A DNA stretch of 25,534 nt. It comes from a virus. The notes under the pieces were generated by a model that did not search any database, was not told the DNA's origin, and worked only from the letters and a program-made list of their open reading frames with translations. How positions within the stretch are numbered: the first letter of the stretch is position 1; each line of letters opens with the position of its first letter. The stretch lies in the IMG/VR virus record IMGVR_UViG_3300042860_000809, positions 1-25,534 of that record. One strand, given 5' to 3'. The translations under genes were made by a program, and so were the position numbers. Below are positions 7,996-14,862 of this stretch, piece by piece.

Positions 7996-9863
7996 TTCAC
8001 TTCTCCATAATTCTTACCCACGTGCGCTTCACAACTTACTGGCAGGTCTGGTGCCCATGACGGTGGGGTTTTCATCACGTCTTCGATGTATACCAGTGCC
8101 TCATCAGCCTCGTCTTCATCCACCATGCACACGATCTCGTCGTGCACTTGGAGTACCGTCTTGTAGCGTTGCCCGACTTTCACCATCTGCTCGGCCACGA
8201 CGATGCGGGCTAGTGCTTGGACGATGTTCTCCGTGATCTTCCCACCATAAACATATGTCCACTTGACTGGCACATCACCGCCGATGAGCTTGGCCTTGAC
8301 AGCTTGGATGTATGCCCGTGGATCACCCACGAACTTGAAGCCGCCACTCTCCACCTGAAGCAGCGGATAGTTTAGCTGCATACCATTAGGTAGTCTGACC
8401 CACTCAGGTCCGAACGGAAGGTAGGGTTTGATCTCGCCGTTCTTACCCTGTGCCATCTCGCGCAGAGCCCAGCCGCAGCGGTTCCAAAATTGTGGGATGA
8501 GCGGGTACTTCTGCCGATATGTTTGTACGATACGCTTGGCTTCGTCCTCTTCCATCTCGACCTTGATGCCACCAGCGCCAAGAGCCAACGTCACCTTGAA
8601 CTTGGTGAACCCCATGCCATAGCCGAGACCAAGCACAGCAGTCTTACCTACATGGCGCTCCAGCCTGTCAGCCTTAGTAATCGCCCGGCCATAGACCTCA
8701 CTCGCAAACTCGGAGTACACATCGCGCCCCTCACGAAACGCATGGAGCAGGTTCTCCTGCCCTGCCACCCATGCCACGATGCGGGCTTCGATCTGCGAAC
8801 TGTCACTCGCCACAAGAACTTTACCAGCGGGGGCGCACAGCGCCTTGCGTAGTGTGCCACCTCGCGGCAGGTTCTGCAGGTTCATCTTATCGCCACCACT
8901 GAAGCGACCTGTATGCGCACCGTAGTAGTTCAACATAATTGGCAGAGGCCCGCGCTCTGCCACCCCAATGAGTGATGTCGTTCGCGTTTCCTCCAGTGTG
9001 GATTTCACGCCAAGGCGGGCCGCGACCATCACTCTCACATCATCGGACGGGTGATCGAGCAGGTCAGTAAATTCCTTATCAGTCTTGCTGAACGCATACG
9101 TATCTTTGCCTGTAGCCTTGCTCGTCTTCATCGGCGGTTCAACACCAAGGTTGCGAAGCAGCTCGGCAAGCATGGCATTGCTCATCAAGTACATCTTGAT
9201 CTTCTCTTCCGTGTCACCGATCCACGAAAGCTCCTCCATCAGGTCCGACTTGCGGTTCTGCACATCTATCAGGTGCTTCTCCAGCAGTGGTTTGTCGAGC
9301 ACGATGGATGGCTCGGTGTACATGCGGATCGTCTGGTCTATGAGCATAAGTTCTGTTGAGTTGAACCTGCCCTTGAGCAGGTTGAACAGCTTGTGGGTTA
9401 ACTCGATGTCGTTGATGCAGTACCGACCGAACGCATCCAGATCATCGGCTGTGAAGTCACATCTCCGCTTGCCCATGGTGCGGATTACTTCATCGCCCTT
9501 CTCGCCCAGCCTATAGTGTGCGGCCAGTTTCTTGAGCGATCCACCAACAGTGAGCCCATGCCATGGACGTGCCATCGACAGGGTATCCAGCCAGAACCTC
9601 GGGCAGATGCCGAACTTCCACGACAGGATAGCACCATCGAACACTGTGTTGTGGCAGAGGACAGCCCGCTTGCTGTAGTCCAGCGAACGCAGGAACTTAC
9701 CCGGATCACTGCCTGTGTACCAGTCAGCAGGGTGATCGTTAACCTTGATGCCGACACCGATCACTTCAAAGCGAGGGTCACGGACATAGGCTTCCGTTGT
9801 CATCTTCGACAAGCTAAAGTCCTTGTCGTAATAAGTTTCGAAGTCAATGGTAACGATGTCCAT
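7992..9863 (-). CDS. Family-A DNA polymerase with 3'-5' exonuclease
   Basis: The replicative DNA polymerase, 623 aa. The proofreading domain has Exo I TIDFETYY (D7, E9), Exo II CHNTVFDGAILSWKF and Exo III YCINDIELTHKLF. The polymerase domain has motif A SDSSQIEARIVAW (catalytic Asp at about 354), motif B RHVGKTAVLGLGYG, and motif C QVHDEIVCMV (HDE at 574-576). There is no 5' nuclease domain, as is usual in phages. I take ATG 9863, which overlaps the previous stop as TAATG; an upstream in-frame extension to 9911 lacks family sequence. Motif A reads DSSQIE where Pol I has DYSQIE. Confidence 0.95.
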   Translation of the reverse strand: MDIVTIDFETYYDKDFSLSKMTTEAYVRDPRFEVIGVGIKVNDHPADWYTGSDPGKFLRSLDYSKRAVLCHNTVFDGAILSWKFGICPRFWLDTLSMARPWHGLTVGGSLKKLAAHYRLGEKGDEVIRTMGKRRCDFTADDLDAFGRYCINDIELTHKLFNLLKGRFNSTELMLIDQTIRMYTEPSIVLDKPLLEKHLIDVQNRKSDLMEELSWIGDTEEKIKMYLMSNAMLAELLRNLGVEPPMKTSKATGKDTYAFSKTDKEFTDLLDHPSDDVRVMVAARLGVKSTLEETRTTSLIGVAERGPLPIMLNYYGAHTGRFSGGDKMNLQNLPRGGTLRKALCAPAGKVLVASDSSQIEARIVAWVAGQENLLHAFREGRDVYSEFASEVYGRAITKADRLERHVGKTAVLGLGYGMGFTKFKVTLALGAGGIKVEMEEDEAKRIVQTYRQKYPLIPQFWNRCGWALREMAQGKNGEIKPYLPFGPEWVRLPNGMQLNYPLLQVESGGFKFVGDPRAYIQAVKAKLIGGDVPVKWTYVYGGKITENIVQALARIVVAEQMVKVGQRYKTVLQVHDEIVCMVDEDEADEALVYIEDVMKTPPSWAPDLPVSCEAHVGKNYGEVK

Positions 9864-10270
9864 TACTGCTTCTCCTCTGCGAGTGCTGCGCGGGCTTCGA
9901 GTTCCCGGCACAAATCGTAAACCACACGATGTGGTTTATCCTCCCAATCGTACCCGCGTGGTCCTTCGCGGCCCACCGCCAAACGACATTCATACGTCAG
10001 TTGGGTGGGCAGATGCGGCAAACCAGCATCATGCTTCAGTTTGTGGCCTTCTGGTGTGTCGAGTGGTTTTCCCAGCGCCGCCCGCAGCCGCTCGTTGTCA
10101 GCCCACACTTGAGCGTTTGCCTCTGACAGCCGTTCGATCTCGGCGCGGATGAGGTCGACGGCGGCGGTGGCCTCTACAGCATGGCCACTGCAAGTCATGG
10201 CGCACTGGCAATGCTCGGTGATAATGTCAGCCACTTCTCTGATCATCGCGGTGCGGCGGTCAGCGGTCAT
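9863..10270 (-). CDS. Hypothetical coiled-coil protein, 135 aa
   Basis: The N-terminal third has several cysteines (EHCQCAMTCSGH), then a heptad helix (AEIERLSEANAQVWADNERLRAALG) and a C-terminal part ending ARAALAEEKQ. The ATG overlaps the upstream stop (ATGA), and its own stop overlaps the polymerase ATG. The last 25 bases or so of coding sequence are identical to those of the gene at 10484-10729, so the two genes have exchanged or duplicated sequence. Function unknown. Confidence 0.6.
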   Translation of the reverse strand: MTADRRTAMIREVADIITEHCQCAMTCSGHAVEATAAVDLIRAEIERLSEANAQVWADNERLRAALGKPLDTPEGHKLKHDAGLPHLPTQLTYECRLAVGREGPRGYDWEDKPHRVVYDLCRELEARAALAEEKQ

Positions 10271-10494
10271 ATGCTGTCTCCCGCGAGGTCTTCATACATG
10301 AGTTCGATCTGGCGTTCGGCTTCGGCCAGTTCAGCCCGCAGGCGTTCGTTCTCAACATCGGTCTCTGCCACCCGTCGACGCAGTCTATCAATCGTGCCGA
10401 TGTACTCCGCATTGCGCTCGTTCAGTTTCTGAAGATCGGCGCGGAGGGTGGTGTTCTCGCTCACCAACTTGGCCGTCAGTTCGTCATACGCCAT
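10267..10494 (-). CDS. Hypothetical coiled-coil protein, 75 aa
   Basis: Nearly the whole protein is one amphipathic helix with leucines at heptad spacing (ENTTLRADLQKLNERN, RLRRRVAETDVENERL, ELAEAERQIELMYEDL), a parallel leucine-zipper pattern. It probably dimerises or acts as a binding partner. Coupled to both neighbours by short overlaps. No family assigned. Confidence 0.6.
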   Translation of the reverse strand: MAYDELTAKLVSENTTLRADLQKLNERNAEYIGTIDRLRRRVAETDVENERLRAELAEAERQIELMYEDLAGDSI

Positions 10495-10729
10495 CCGTCT
10501 TCTCCTCTGCGAGTGCTGCGCGGGCGATGTCCATCACCGCTATCAATTTTTCATTGAGCGAAACGGCGTGTTCAAACGCATTGTCCGGGTTAATGGTGTT
10601 TCGCCGCGTGTATCGCTGCTGGTCAATCTCCCGCAGCGCCGCCCGCAGCCGCTCGATCTCGGCGGCTGCCTCGTCACACGTTTCGGTGTCAATTGGGCCG
10701 CGCCACAGCCTCTCTACAATGTCAGTCAT
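10484..10729 (-). CDS. Hypothetical coiled-coil protein, 81 aa
   Basis: Starts MTDIVERLWRGP at ATG 10729, directly overlapping the TGA of the 31-aa membrane peptide (TGATG). It has a helix EAAAEIERLRAALREIDQQR and a C-terminal ARAALAEEKTDGV. MTDIVERL-type openings are common in small phage proteins of unknown role. It shares a 25-base identical stretch with the gene ending at 9863. Confidence 0.6.
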   Translation of the reverse strand: MTDIVERLWRGPIDTETCDEAAAEIERLRAALREIDQQRYTRRNTINPDNAFEHAVSLNEKLIAVMDIARAALAEEKTDGV

Positions 10730-10824
10730 CACATATCCTCATCATAGTCAGCACCCACTTTGAACGCTGCAAAGCAGGCAGCAACAAGCACCGCCCACAG
10801 AATTGCTACCGCAAGTATTGTCAT
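10729..10824 (-). CDS. 31-aa single-span membrane peptide
   Basis: A very short gene encoding MTILAVAILWAVLVAACFAA followed by FKVGADYDEDM: one transmembrane helix and an acidic tail. Support comes from exact coupling at both ends: ATGA overlap with the upstream stop and TGATG with the downstream start, in a block where every junction looks like this. Topology and function unknown. Confidence 0.5.
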   Translation of the reverse strand: MTILAVAILWAVLVAACFAAFKVGADYDEDM

Positions 10825-11051
10825 TGCTCACCCACCCTCATTGCGCGCCTGATATCTGCCAGCAGCCATGTCGGCCAGAAGCTGCTGCGTGGTGACAGCG
10901 AGAGGGTTACTCTCGCTATCTTGTTGTCGTGTGCCACTGTCACGTGGATATGTCCCTGCTGCTCGATAGCCAGCACCTCATAGCCAGCACTCTCGCAGAC
11001 CTTGCGAACCTGCCGCTTACTCAGTCCCATAGGGTCTATCATCCGTGCCAT
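10821..11051 (-). CDS. Hypothetical small phage protein, 76 aa
   Basis: Starts MARMIDPMGLSKRQ at ATG 11051, with AAGGG about 8 bases upstream; later in-frame ATGs (11042, 11030) are possible. The sequence (VRKVCESAGYEVLAIEQQGHIHVTVAHDN...ADIRRAMR) has the helix-strand-strand-helix look of HicA-like or small double-stranded-RNA-binding folds often seen in phages. That likeness is a guess from pattern only. It overlaps the diphosphohydrolase gene by 35 bases. Confidence 0.55.
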   Translation of the reverse strand: MARMIDPMGLSKRQVRKVCESAGYEVLAIEQQGHIHVTVAHDNKIARVTLSLSPRSSFWPTWLLADIRRAMRVGEQ

Positions 11052-11508
11052 GGGCACGCCCTTCGTATGACAGCAGGAACAAGATGCAGCACCCAGCGTG
11101 GGCCAGATGCGACAGGCCCGTCTCAGGATCACGGCTCTCACCACGCCACCACGCCCACATGTGGCGCATCAGAGCAGAGAAGGGACGTGACCAGTGCATA
11201 CCCTTCTCCCAGTTGCGGTCGCCGTATTTATTAGCGCCGAACTCCAGCACCTGTGCGATCTGGTTCAGTGCATCGGGTGGCATGAGATGCCATGGCGTCT
11301 TGCCACTGTCATCCTTGCGCCCCTCGCTTGTCGGAGGGGGAGACATGAGTGTCTCCACCGGGGTCTGACGGCTCTCAATAAGTTTCTGTGAGCGATAGTA
11401 CGACAGGCCAGAGTGAGCCATCACCTCCCGCACAGTGGCATTGGGATAGTGTACGAGATAGTTGACGGCATCTTGGTAGTTGCCTTTGCGGATGCTCTTG
11501 CGTTTCAT
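11017..11508 (-). CDS. dATP/dGTP diphosphohydrolase-like protein (DUF5664) with N-terminal HTH-like extension
   Basis: A 163-aa protein. Residues about 65-150 match the phage dATP/dGTP diphosphohydrolase family: GKTPWHLMPPDALNQIAQVL, EFGANKYGDRNWEKGM, LMRHMWAWWRGE, DPETGLSHLAHAGCCILFLL. Members hydrolyse dATP/dGTP to monophosphates and reshape the host nucleotide pool. Residues 1-50 (NATVREVMAHSGLSYYRSQKLIESR) look like a separate helix-turn-helix segment. ATGA overlap with the upstream membrane-protein gene. With the dCMP deaminase it forms the nucleotide-metabolism part of the operon. Substrate specificity cannot be read from sequence alone. Confidence 0.8.
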   Translation of the reverse strand: MKRKSIRKGNYQDAVNYLVHYPNATVREVMAHSGLSYYRSQKLIESRQTPVETLMSPPPTSEGRKDDSGKTPWHLMPPDALNQIAQVLEFGANKYGDRNWEKGMHWSRPFSALMRHMWAWWRGESRDPETGLSHLAHAGCCILFLLSYEGRAHGTDDRPYGTE

Positions 11509-11696
11509 TTGTGCCTCGCAGAGATGGGCGGTTCACTACGAGTGTTAGCAGCAGCGCGGGTCATCTCTTCCCATGGGTTGTACTTTTCCTCGGGTGTAAA
11601 GAAGCGGAAGATGAGATGCGCGATGTAGAGAATACCGCCAAGGGAACCCAGCGCGAAGTACGCTGCGAACGCCCACTGAACATTGTTATCAGGCAT
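11505..11696 (-). CDS. Small single-span membrane protein, 63 aa
   Basis: Begins MPDNNVQWAFAAYFALG at ATG 11696 with GGAGG about 10 bases upstream. One strong membrane segment (about 7-30: WAFAAYFALGSLGGILYIAH and following LIFRFF) precedes a polar tail rich in charged residues. Overlaps the previous gene by 8 bases and the next by 4. A holin-type role is conceivable but unsupported, as it lies in the early block away from any lysis gene. Confidence 0.6.
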   Translation of the reverse strand: MPDNNVQWAFAAYFALGSLGGILYIAHLIFRFFTPEEKYNPWEEMTRAAANTRSEPPISARHK

Positions 11697-11940
11697 CGAG
11701 GTGAACCTCCTCATCGACCTCGGTTTCAGTACCGATAAGTTGTTCGAGGTTATTGCGGCGGGCAGCGAACTCATCCATAAGCTGGAGTTTACGCTCGTTG
11801 ATGCGAGCGATGTCTTCATCAAGGCGCTCCAATAAGTTTACGAGACACTGGTCGCTCATGGCAATCTCGTCTTCGAGACGGGCTGCTGCCCGCTTCACAA
11901 ACGCTGCCGTCTTGCGTTGCATTGCGATAAGGCTAGTCAT
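11689..11940 (-). CDS. Hypothetical coiled-coil protein, 83 aa
   Basis: Mostly one long charged helix (TAAFVKRAAARLEDEIAMSD, LLERLDEDIARINERKLQLM, EFAARRNNLEQLIG) with an acidic C-terminus. The ATG at 11940 overlaps the stop of the HTH gene by 8 bases and has GAGGAAA upstream. Function unknown. Confidence 0.6.
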   Translation of the reverse strand: MTSLIAMQRKTAAFVKRAAARLEDEIAMSDQCLVNLLERLDEDIARINERKLQLMDEFAARRNNLEQLIGTETEVDEEVHLDA

Positions 11941-12175
11941 CTTTTATTTTCCTCACTGTTAGCTTGTACCCAAGTGTCTGGGCGATTGCGTCGAAGTCAA
12001 ACATGCGGGGGGAACGATCCCCCGCACGCCATTTTCGCATGGCACTGGATGAGACACCTGATCTCCTTGCAATATCTTCCTGAGAAGCATGTTGCTCGTT
12101 GATCTCATGCCACATCCAGCGCACCAGTGAATGGGCTCCCTTCTTGGGAACCTTTTGCTTTTGATAAATACGCAT
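11933..12175 (-). CDS. XRE-family helix-turn-helix regulator
   Basis: An 80-aa protein starting MRIYQKQKVPKK at ATG 12175. The core ASQEDIARRSGVSSSAMRKW (about 36-55) followed by DFDAIAQTLGYKLTVRK is a standard Cro/XRE HTH plus the C-terminal helix-strand of lambda-repressor-like proteins. It probably represses or switches phage transcription; operators are not proven. No good ribosome site is seen, so the start is less sure. Its coding sequence contains a perfect GGGGG/CCCCC hairpin near 12006-12022. Confidence 0.75.
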   Translation of the reverse strand: MRIYQKQKVPKKGAHSLVRWMWHEINEQHASQEDIARRSGVSSSAMRKWRAGDRSPRMFDFDAIAQTLGYKLTVRKIKDD

Positions 12176-12197
12176 GGCGGGACAAAAGTACCACCAA

Positions 12198-12914
12198 CTA
12201 TTTCGGGATGTCAATAACCCCGGCCATGCTACGCAGCTCACGACTATGTGACTTGACAGTATTCTCGAACATACGAACCACGGTTTCACCGTAGGAACTA
12301 TCGCCGTTCGATCTCCACGGGCTGGTTGCAGACACAAGCGTAGCAACAGCTTCCGGTGACACAGTGCCGTTCATAATGCAGTCAGAGATATGTTTAAGGC
12401 GCTCGCTGTTCATGTAGACGTAGCCGTCATGCCGTCCTTCAAGTGCACCGACACGTGCCATGGCACGTAGTTGTAACCGGAATGCTTTCAGTCCACGCAG
12501 CCATTGCTTGCGCTTGTCACTATCTACAACGGGCTCCATGTTCTTGGGGTTGGTGATCTCCCCCGTCTTGAGGTTGATCCGCATGTACTGGAAATACTCA
12601 TGCCCTTGGTGTGTCCCACGTGGGCGCACTTTGTAGCGATTGGTAGCGATGCGGATGAACTGCATCGGCAGGACTTTCCAGAAGTTCGTCGATAGAGACT
12701 GACCCTTTGCAGCAACAGTAAAGGTCGTGGCAACAAACTCCACTGTGTTATCAGGGTAGACACGTGCAATCGCGCGTCCGTCGCTGCGTATCTCGACAGT
12801 CCCGGCACACTCGAACAACTTGAACGCAGCCGTTAGCTTGCGCCCCTTGACAACGGGATCACGTGCCCTGCGCAGGTAGTTGCTCAGTTCTTCGTGTGAT
12901 TTATAATAGCTCAT
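12198..12914 (-). CDS. Conserved hypothetical phage protein, 238 aa
   Basis: Good site (GAGGTGAGAG) before ATG 12914. Soluble and basic, with no membrane segment. An N-terminal helical part (YYKSHEELSNYLRRARDPVV) precedes a beta-rich middle (GTVEIRSDGRAIARVYPDNT, FRIA-type strands) and a helical C-terminus (ETVVRMFENTVKSHSRELRS). No family identified. Lies between the Nmad5-like gene and the HTH gene. Confidence 0.65.
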   Translation of the reverse strand: MSYYKSHEELSNYLRRARDPVVKGRKLTAAFKLFECAGTVEIRSDGRAIARVYPDNTVEFVATTFTVAAKGQSLSTNFWKVLPMQFIRIATNRYKVRPRGTHQGHEYFQYMRINLKTGEITNPKNMEPVVDSDKRKQWLRGLKAFRLQLRAMARVGALEGRHDGYVYMNSERLKHISDCIMNGTVSPEAVATLVSATSPWRSNGDSSYGETVVRMFENTVKSHSRELRSMAGVIDIPK

Positions 12915-12922
12915 CTCTCACC

Positions 12923-13546
12923 TCACTTCGCAAACTTGGCTGCAGTTATAGTACCCGTCAGTGCTGTCAGATCGACATCGACCTCAGCCACCTCCGGCTT
13001 GACACGTTCCACCACCTTGCGATGGCGGTTCTTTGTACCCTCGGGCACCAAGTCCCAGAGGGGCGGCCATGCCTTGAGTGCAGGACCAAGGGTTGTGTGC
13101 ATACCGATGATCTTCTTCACGCCATCCACGAACGCATCGCGTTCCTGCTCAACAGCGGCCATGTTGCTGATCCACGCATCGAGTTGTGTCTGGATGTCGT
13201 GCCACTCGTCACCAATAAGTTTCACGTCAAGCCGAAAACGGTTAGACATTTTTGCATTGGTCGTGTCGAGGTCAGTGTTGGGCATAGGTACTTTCTTGGT
13301 GAGCTTGAACCGCTTGCCGTAAGACCTGCCATTGATGTTGTCGATACAAAGCTCATCGGTCCACGATAGGAACTGCTTGGGCAACTGTGCCACGATAGGC
13401 ATGAAGTCCTTGAATATGCGATCTGCCACGTCATCGCCAACAGCGGGCGGGTTATCGTGATATGCCTGCAGCCTTTTGCTGAATAACGCCTTGGCATTAC
13501 TGATGATTTCAGTCTTGAGTTCGTCTGAGAAACGTACGGTAGCCAT
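12923..13546 (-). CDS. Hypothetical protein, weakly Nmad5-like
   Basis: A 207-aa protein starting MATVRFSDELKTEI at ATG 13546, which overlaps the preceding TGA (TGATG) and has AAAGGAG upstream. An N-terminal helix pair, a middle beta region and a C-terminal part (TTLGPALKAWPPLWDLVPEG, then AEVDVDLTALTGTI) recall proteins labelled Nmad5 (nucleotide-modification-associated) in phages. The likeness is from memory of general pattern, so functional assignment is weak. If correct it would point to altered bases or nucleotide handling in phage DNA. Confidence 0.6.
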   Translation of the reverse strand: MATVRFSDELKTEIISNAKALFSKRLQAYHDNPPAVGDDVADRIFKDFMPIVAQLPKQFLSWTDELCIDNINGRSYGKRFKLTKKVPMPNTDLDTTNAKMSNRFRLDVKLIGDEWHDIQTQLDAWISNMAAVEQERDAFVDGVKKIIGMHTTLGPALKAWPPLWDLVPEGTKNRHRKVVERVKPEVAEVDVDLTALTGTITAAKFAK

Positions 13547-13725
13547 CACTTCACTCCTTTGATAATAAGTTTACCGTTGTCGCGGGTAAGCACTGCCTTT
13601 CCATCAGCGATGTTGCTGATGGCATCCATGAGCGCAGCTATATCCTTGTCGCGCTTACGAAGGGATTGATGCAGGTATATTGACCATAGGCACACACCTA
13701 TGGTAGCCATCTCCATATGGAGCAT
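13546..13725 (-). CDS. Small hypothetical protein, 59 aa
   Basis: Reads MLHMEMATIGVCLWSIYLHQ, then SLRKRDKDIAALMDAISNIA, ending LIIKGVK. A short hydrophobic N-terminal stretch (about 7-19) could be a membrane anchor, followed by a charged helix. Supported by AACAGGAGACACGGACA before ATG 13725 and by TGATG coupling to the next gene. An internal perfect 8-bp inverted repeat (CCATCAGC/GCTGATGG) lies at about 13604-13625. Confidence 0.6.
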   Translation of the reverse strand: MLHMEMATIGVCLWSIYLHQSLRKRDKDIAALMDAISNIADGKAVLTRDNGKLIIKGVK

Positions 13726-13748
13726 TGTCCGTGTCTCCTGTTGGTAGT

Positions 13749-13778
13749 GGGCGGGGTCTGATCACCCCGCCCGTTTTT
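13749..13778. other. Strong hairpin with T-tract on the plus strand
   Basis: A perfect 9-bp stem (GGGCGGGGT at 13749-13757, ACCCCGCCC at 13764-13772, 6-base loop) is followed on the plus strand by GTTTTTA. In the plus direction it looks like an intrinsic terminator for antisense transcription. On the leftward mRNA it is an intercistronic hairpin directly after the VWA gene stop and before an AACAGGAG site. Confidence 0.6.
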
Positions 13779-13779
13779 A

Positions 13780-14634
13780 TTACATACGGACAACTTCACC
13801 CCAGTCAGCCTTGTCCGAACCATTCGTCACCCACAACACAGGGTGATCGGGTGCAGGACCAAAGTCATTGCAGTACAGATCGGTCAGAAACACCGTAGCG
13901 ATGGGGTTGATATCCTTCTCGGCCATGTAGCGGAACACCGGGCTGAACGCAGTGCCGCCACCACCACGGGCAGTGATAACCAAGTCCTCATCCCGCTCGA
14001 ACTTATCGTAGTGGCACACAGCGTGGTCGAAGTAGACCACATGCAACCGGGCTGGGATCATATCCTCCCATACGTACCTGATCTCAGCAGCGAACTCCGA
14101 CAGTTCCTTCTCGCCAATGGAACCAGAGCAGTCGATAGCGAACACGATCTCGCCCAGTGCTTCACCGCTAACGGACGGCATGTGGATACCCATCGCAGCC
14201 ATGCGGCGATTGGGACGTGACCACGACCGGGTATCGTTACGCTGCTTCTGCACGAAACGGCGGAGCACATCGCGCCAGTTTACCTTGGGCTGAAGCACTT
14301 GCGTGACGAGACGTTCCATGTTGGCGCTGAGCTTGCCCATCATCTTGGCAGCTTGCGCAGCTTGGGCTACCTTGACCCGCATCTCGGCCTGTTCCTGTGC
14401 CACTTCAGCAGGTGAGCCTTCAGCTTCAACCACGTCATCGCCAGTGCCGGGGATACCGTCACCACCACCATTGCCTTCCGGAGGTTCAGGCAGGATGTCG
14501 TAAATACCGTCAGTGGTGCCCTTGCCAGCGTCATACGTCGCCTTGTTGAGCAGACCACCCTCAATAAATTTACCGATCTTCTCGTCGGTCAGAAGCTGGT
14601 TGATGACGTAATCGCCAGCCATGTTCCACTTCAT
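13780..14634 (-). CDS. VWA domain protein, C-terminal part of a frameshifted CobT/DUF2201-like gene
   Basis: The open frame covers 284 codons from ATG 14634 (in-frame ATGs exist upstream to 14736 but encode non-family Ser-rich sequence). It starts KWNMAGDYVINQLL, a DUF2201 landmark that normally follows the peptidase-like HE motif. A Gly/Pro/Asp-rich linker follows, then a VWA-like domain with a complete MIDAS: DCSGS at 168-172, Thr of GGGGTAF at 228, Asp in LTDLY at 252. The partner N-terminal domain lies in a different frame at 14570-14848. Such proteins work with MoxR ATPases, and the MoxR gene is upstream here. No ribosome site precedes ATG 14634, so expression as drawn is uncertain. Confidence 0.7.
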   Translation of the reverse strand: MKWNMAGDYVINQLLTDEKIGKFIEGGLLNKATYDAGKGTTDGIYDILPEPPEGNGGGDGIPGTGDDVVEAEGSPAEVAQEQAEMRVKVAQAAQAAKMMGKLSANMERLVTQVLQPKVNWRDVLRRFVQKQRNDTRSWSRPNRRMAAMGIHMPSVSGEALGEIVFAIDCSGSIGEKELSEFAAEIRYVWEDMIPARLHVVYFDHAVCHYDKFERDEDLVITARGGGGTAFSPVFRYMAEKDINPIATVFLTDLYCNDFGPAPDHPVLWVTNGSDKADWGEVVRM

Positions 14635-14848
14635 GTGCCATGAGGAACTTGAGCTGCTCATCTTCCAGTTCCTCGCAGAACTTGGGGTTGAAGTCGATCC
14701 ACTTGCCATTGGTTGCAGCCGTGGGGAAGCGATCACTCACACGGATTTCCATGTTGAGCGCCAGTGTGCCGATGAACGGCTGTTCGAGAACGAGTGCAGT
14801 CCGGGCTTTTGCCAGACGCTTGTCGAGCGGCAGTGTGCTATGTTTCAT
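14570..14848 (-). CDS. DUF2201/metallopeptidase-like N-terminal fragment of the split VWA gene
   Basis: 92 codons from ATG 14848 (AGGAG 8 bases upstream, MKHSTLPLDKRLAKARTALV). The sequence FIGTLALNMEIRVSDRF, then WIDFNPKFCEELEDEQLKFL and MAHEVEH, matches the N-terminal putative peptidase part of VWA proteins. After AHEVEH the frame degenerates (GWRLRHQPASDRREDR) and stops, while the +1 frame continues the family sequence. The usual segment between the HE motif and WN-A-DY-IN is missing, which points to a deletion with frameshift. The HExxH pattern is kept, partly perhaps by accident. Confidence 0.65.
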   Translation of the reverse strand: MKHSTLPLDKRLAKARTALVLEQPFIGTLALNMEIRVSDRFPTAATNGKWIDFNPKFCEELEDEQLKFLMAHEVEHGWRLRHQPASDRREDR

Positions 14849-14862
14849 CTGTTTCTCTCCTG

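Noticed and set aside
13749-13778. Terminator of the leftward block
   Set aside because: The T-tract is on the plus strand. On the leftward RNA the hairpin is not followed by U, and genes continue directly after it.
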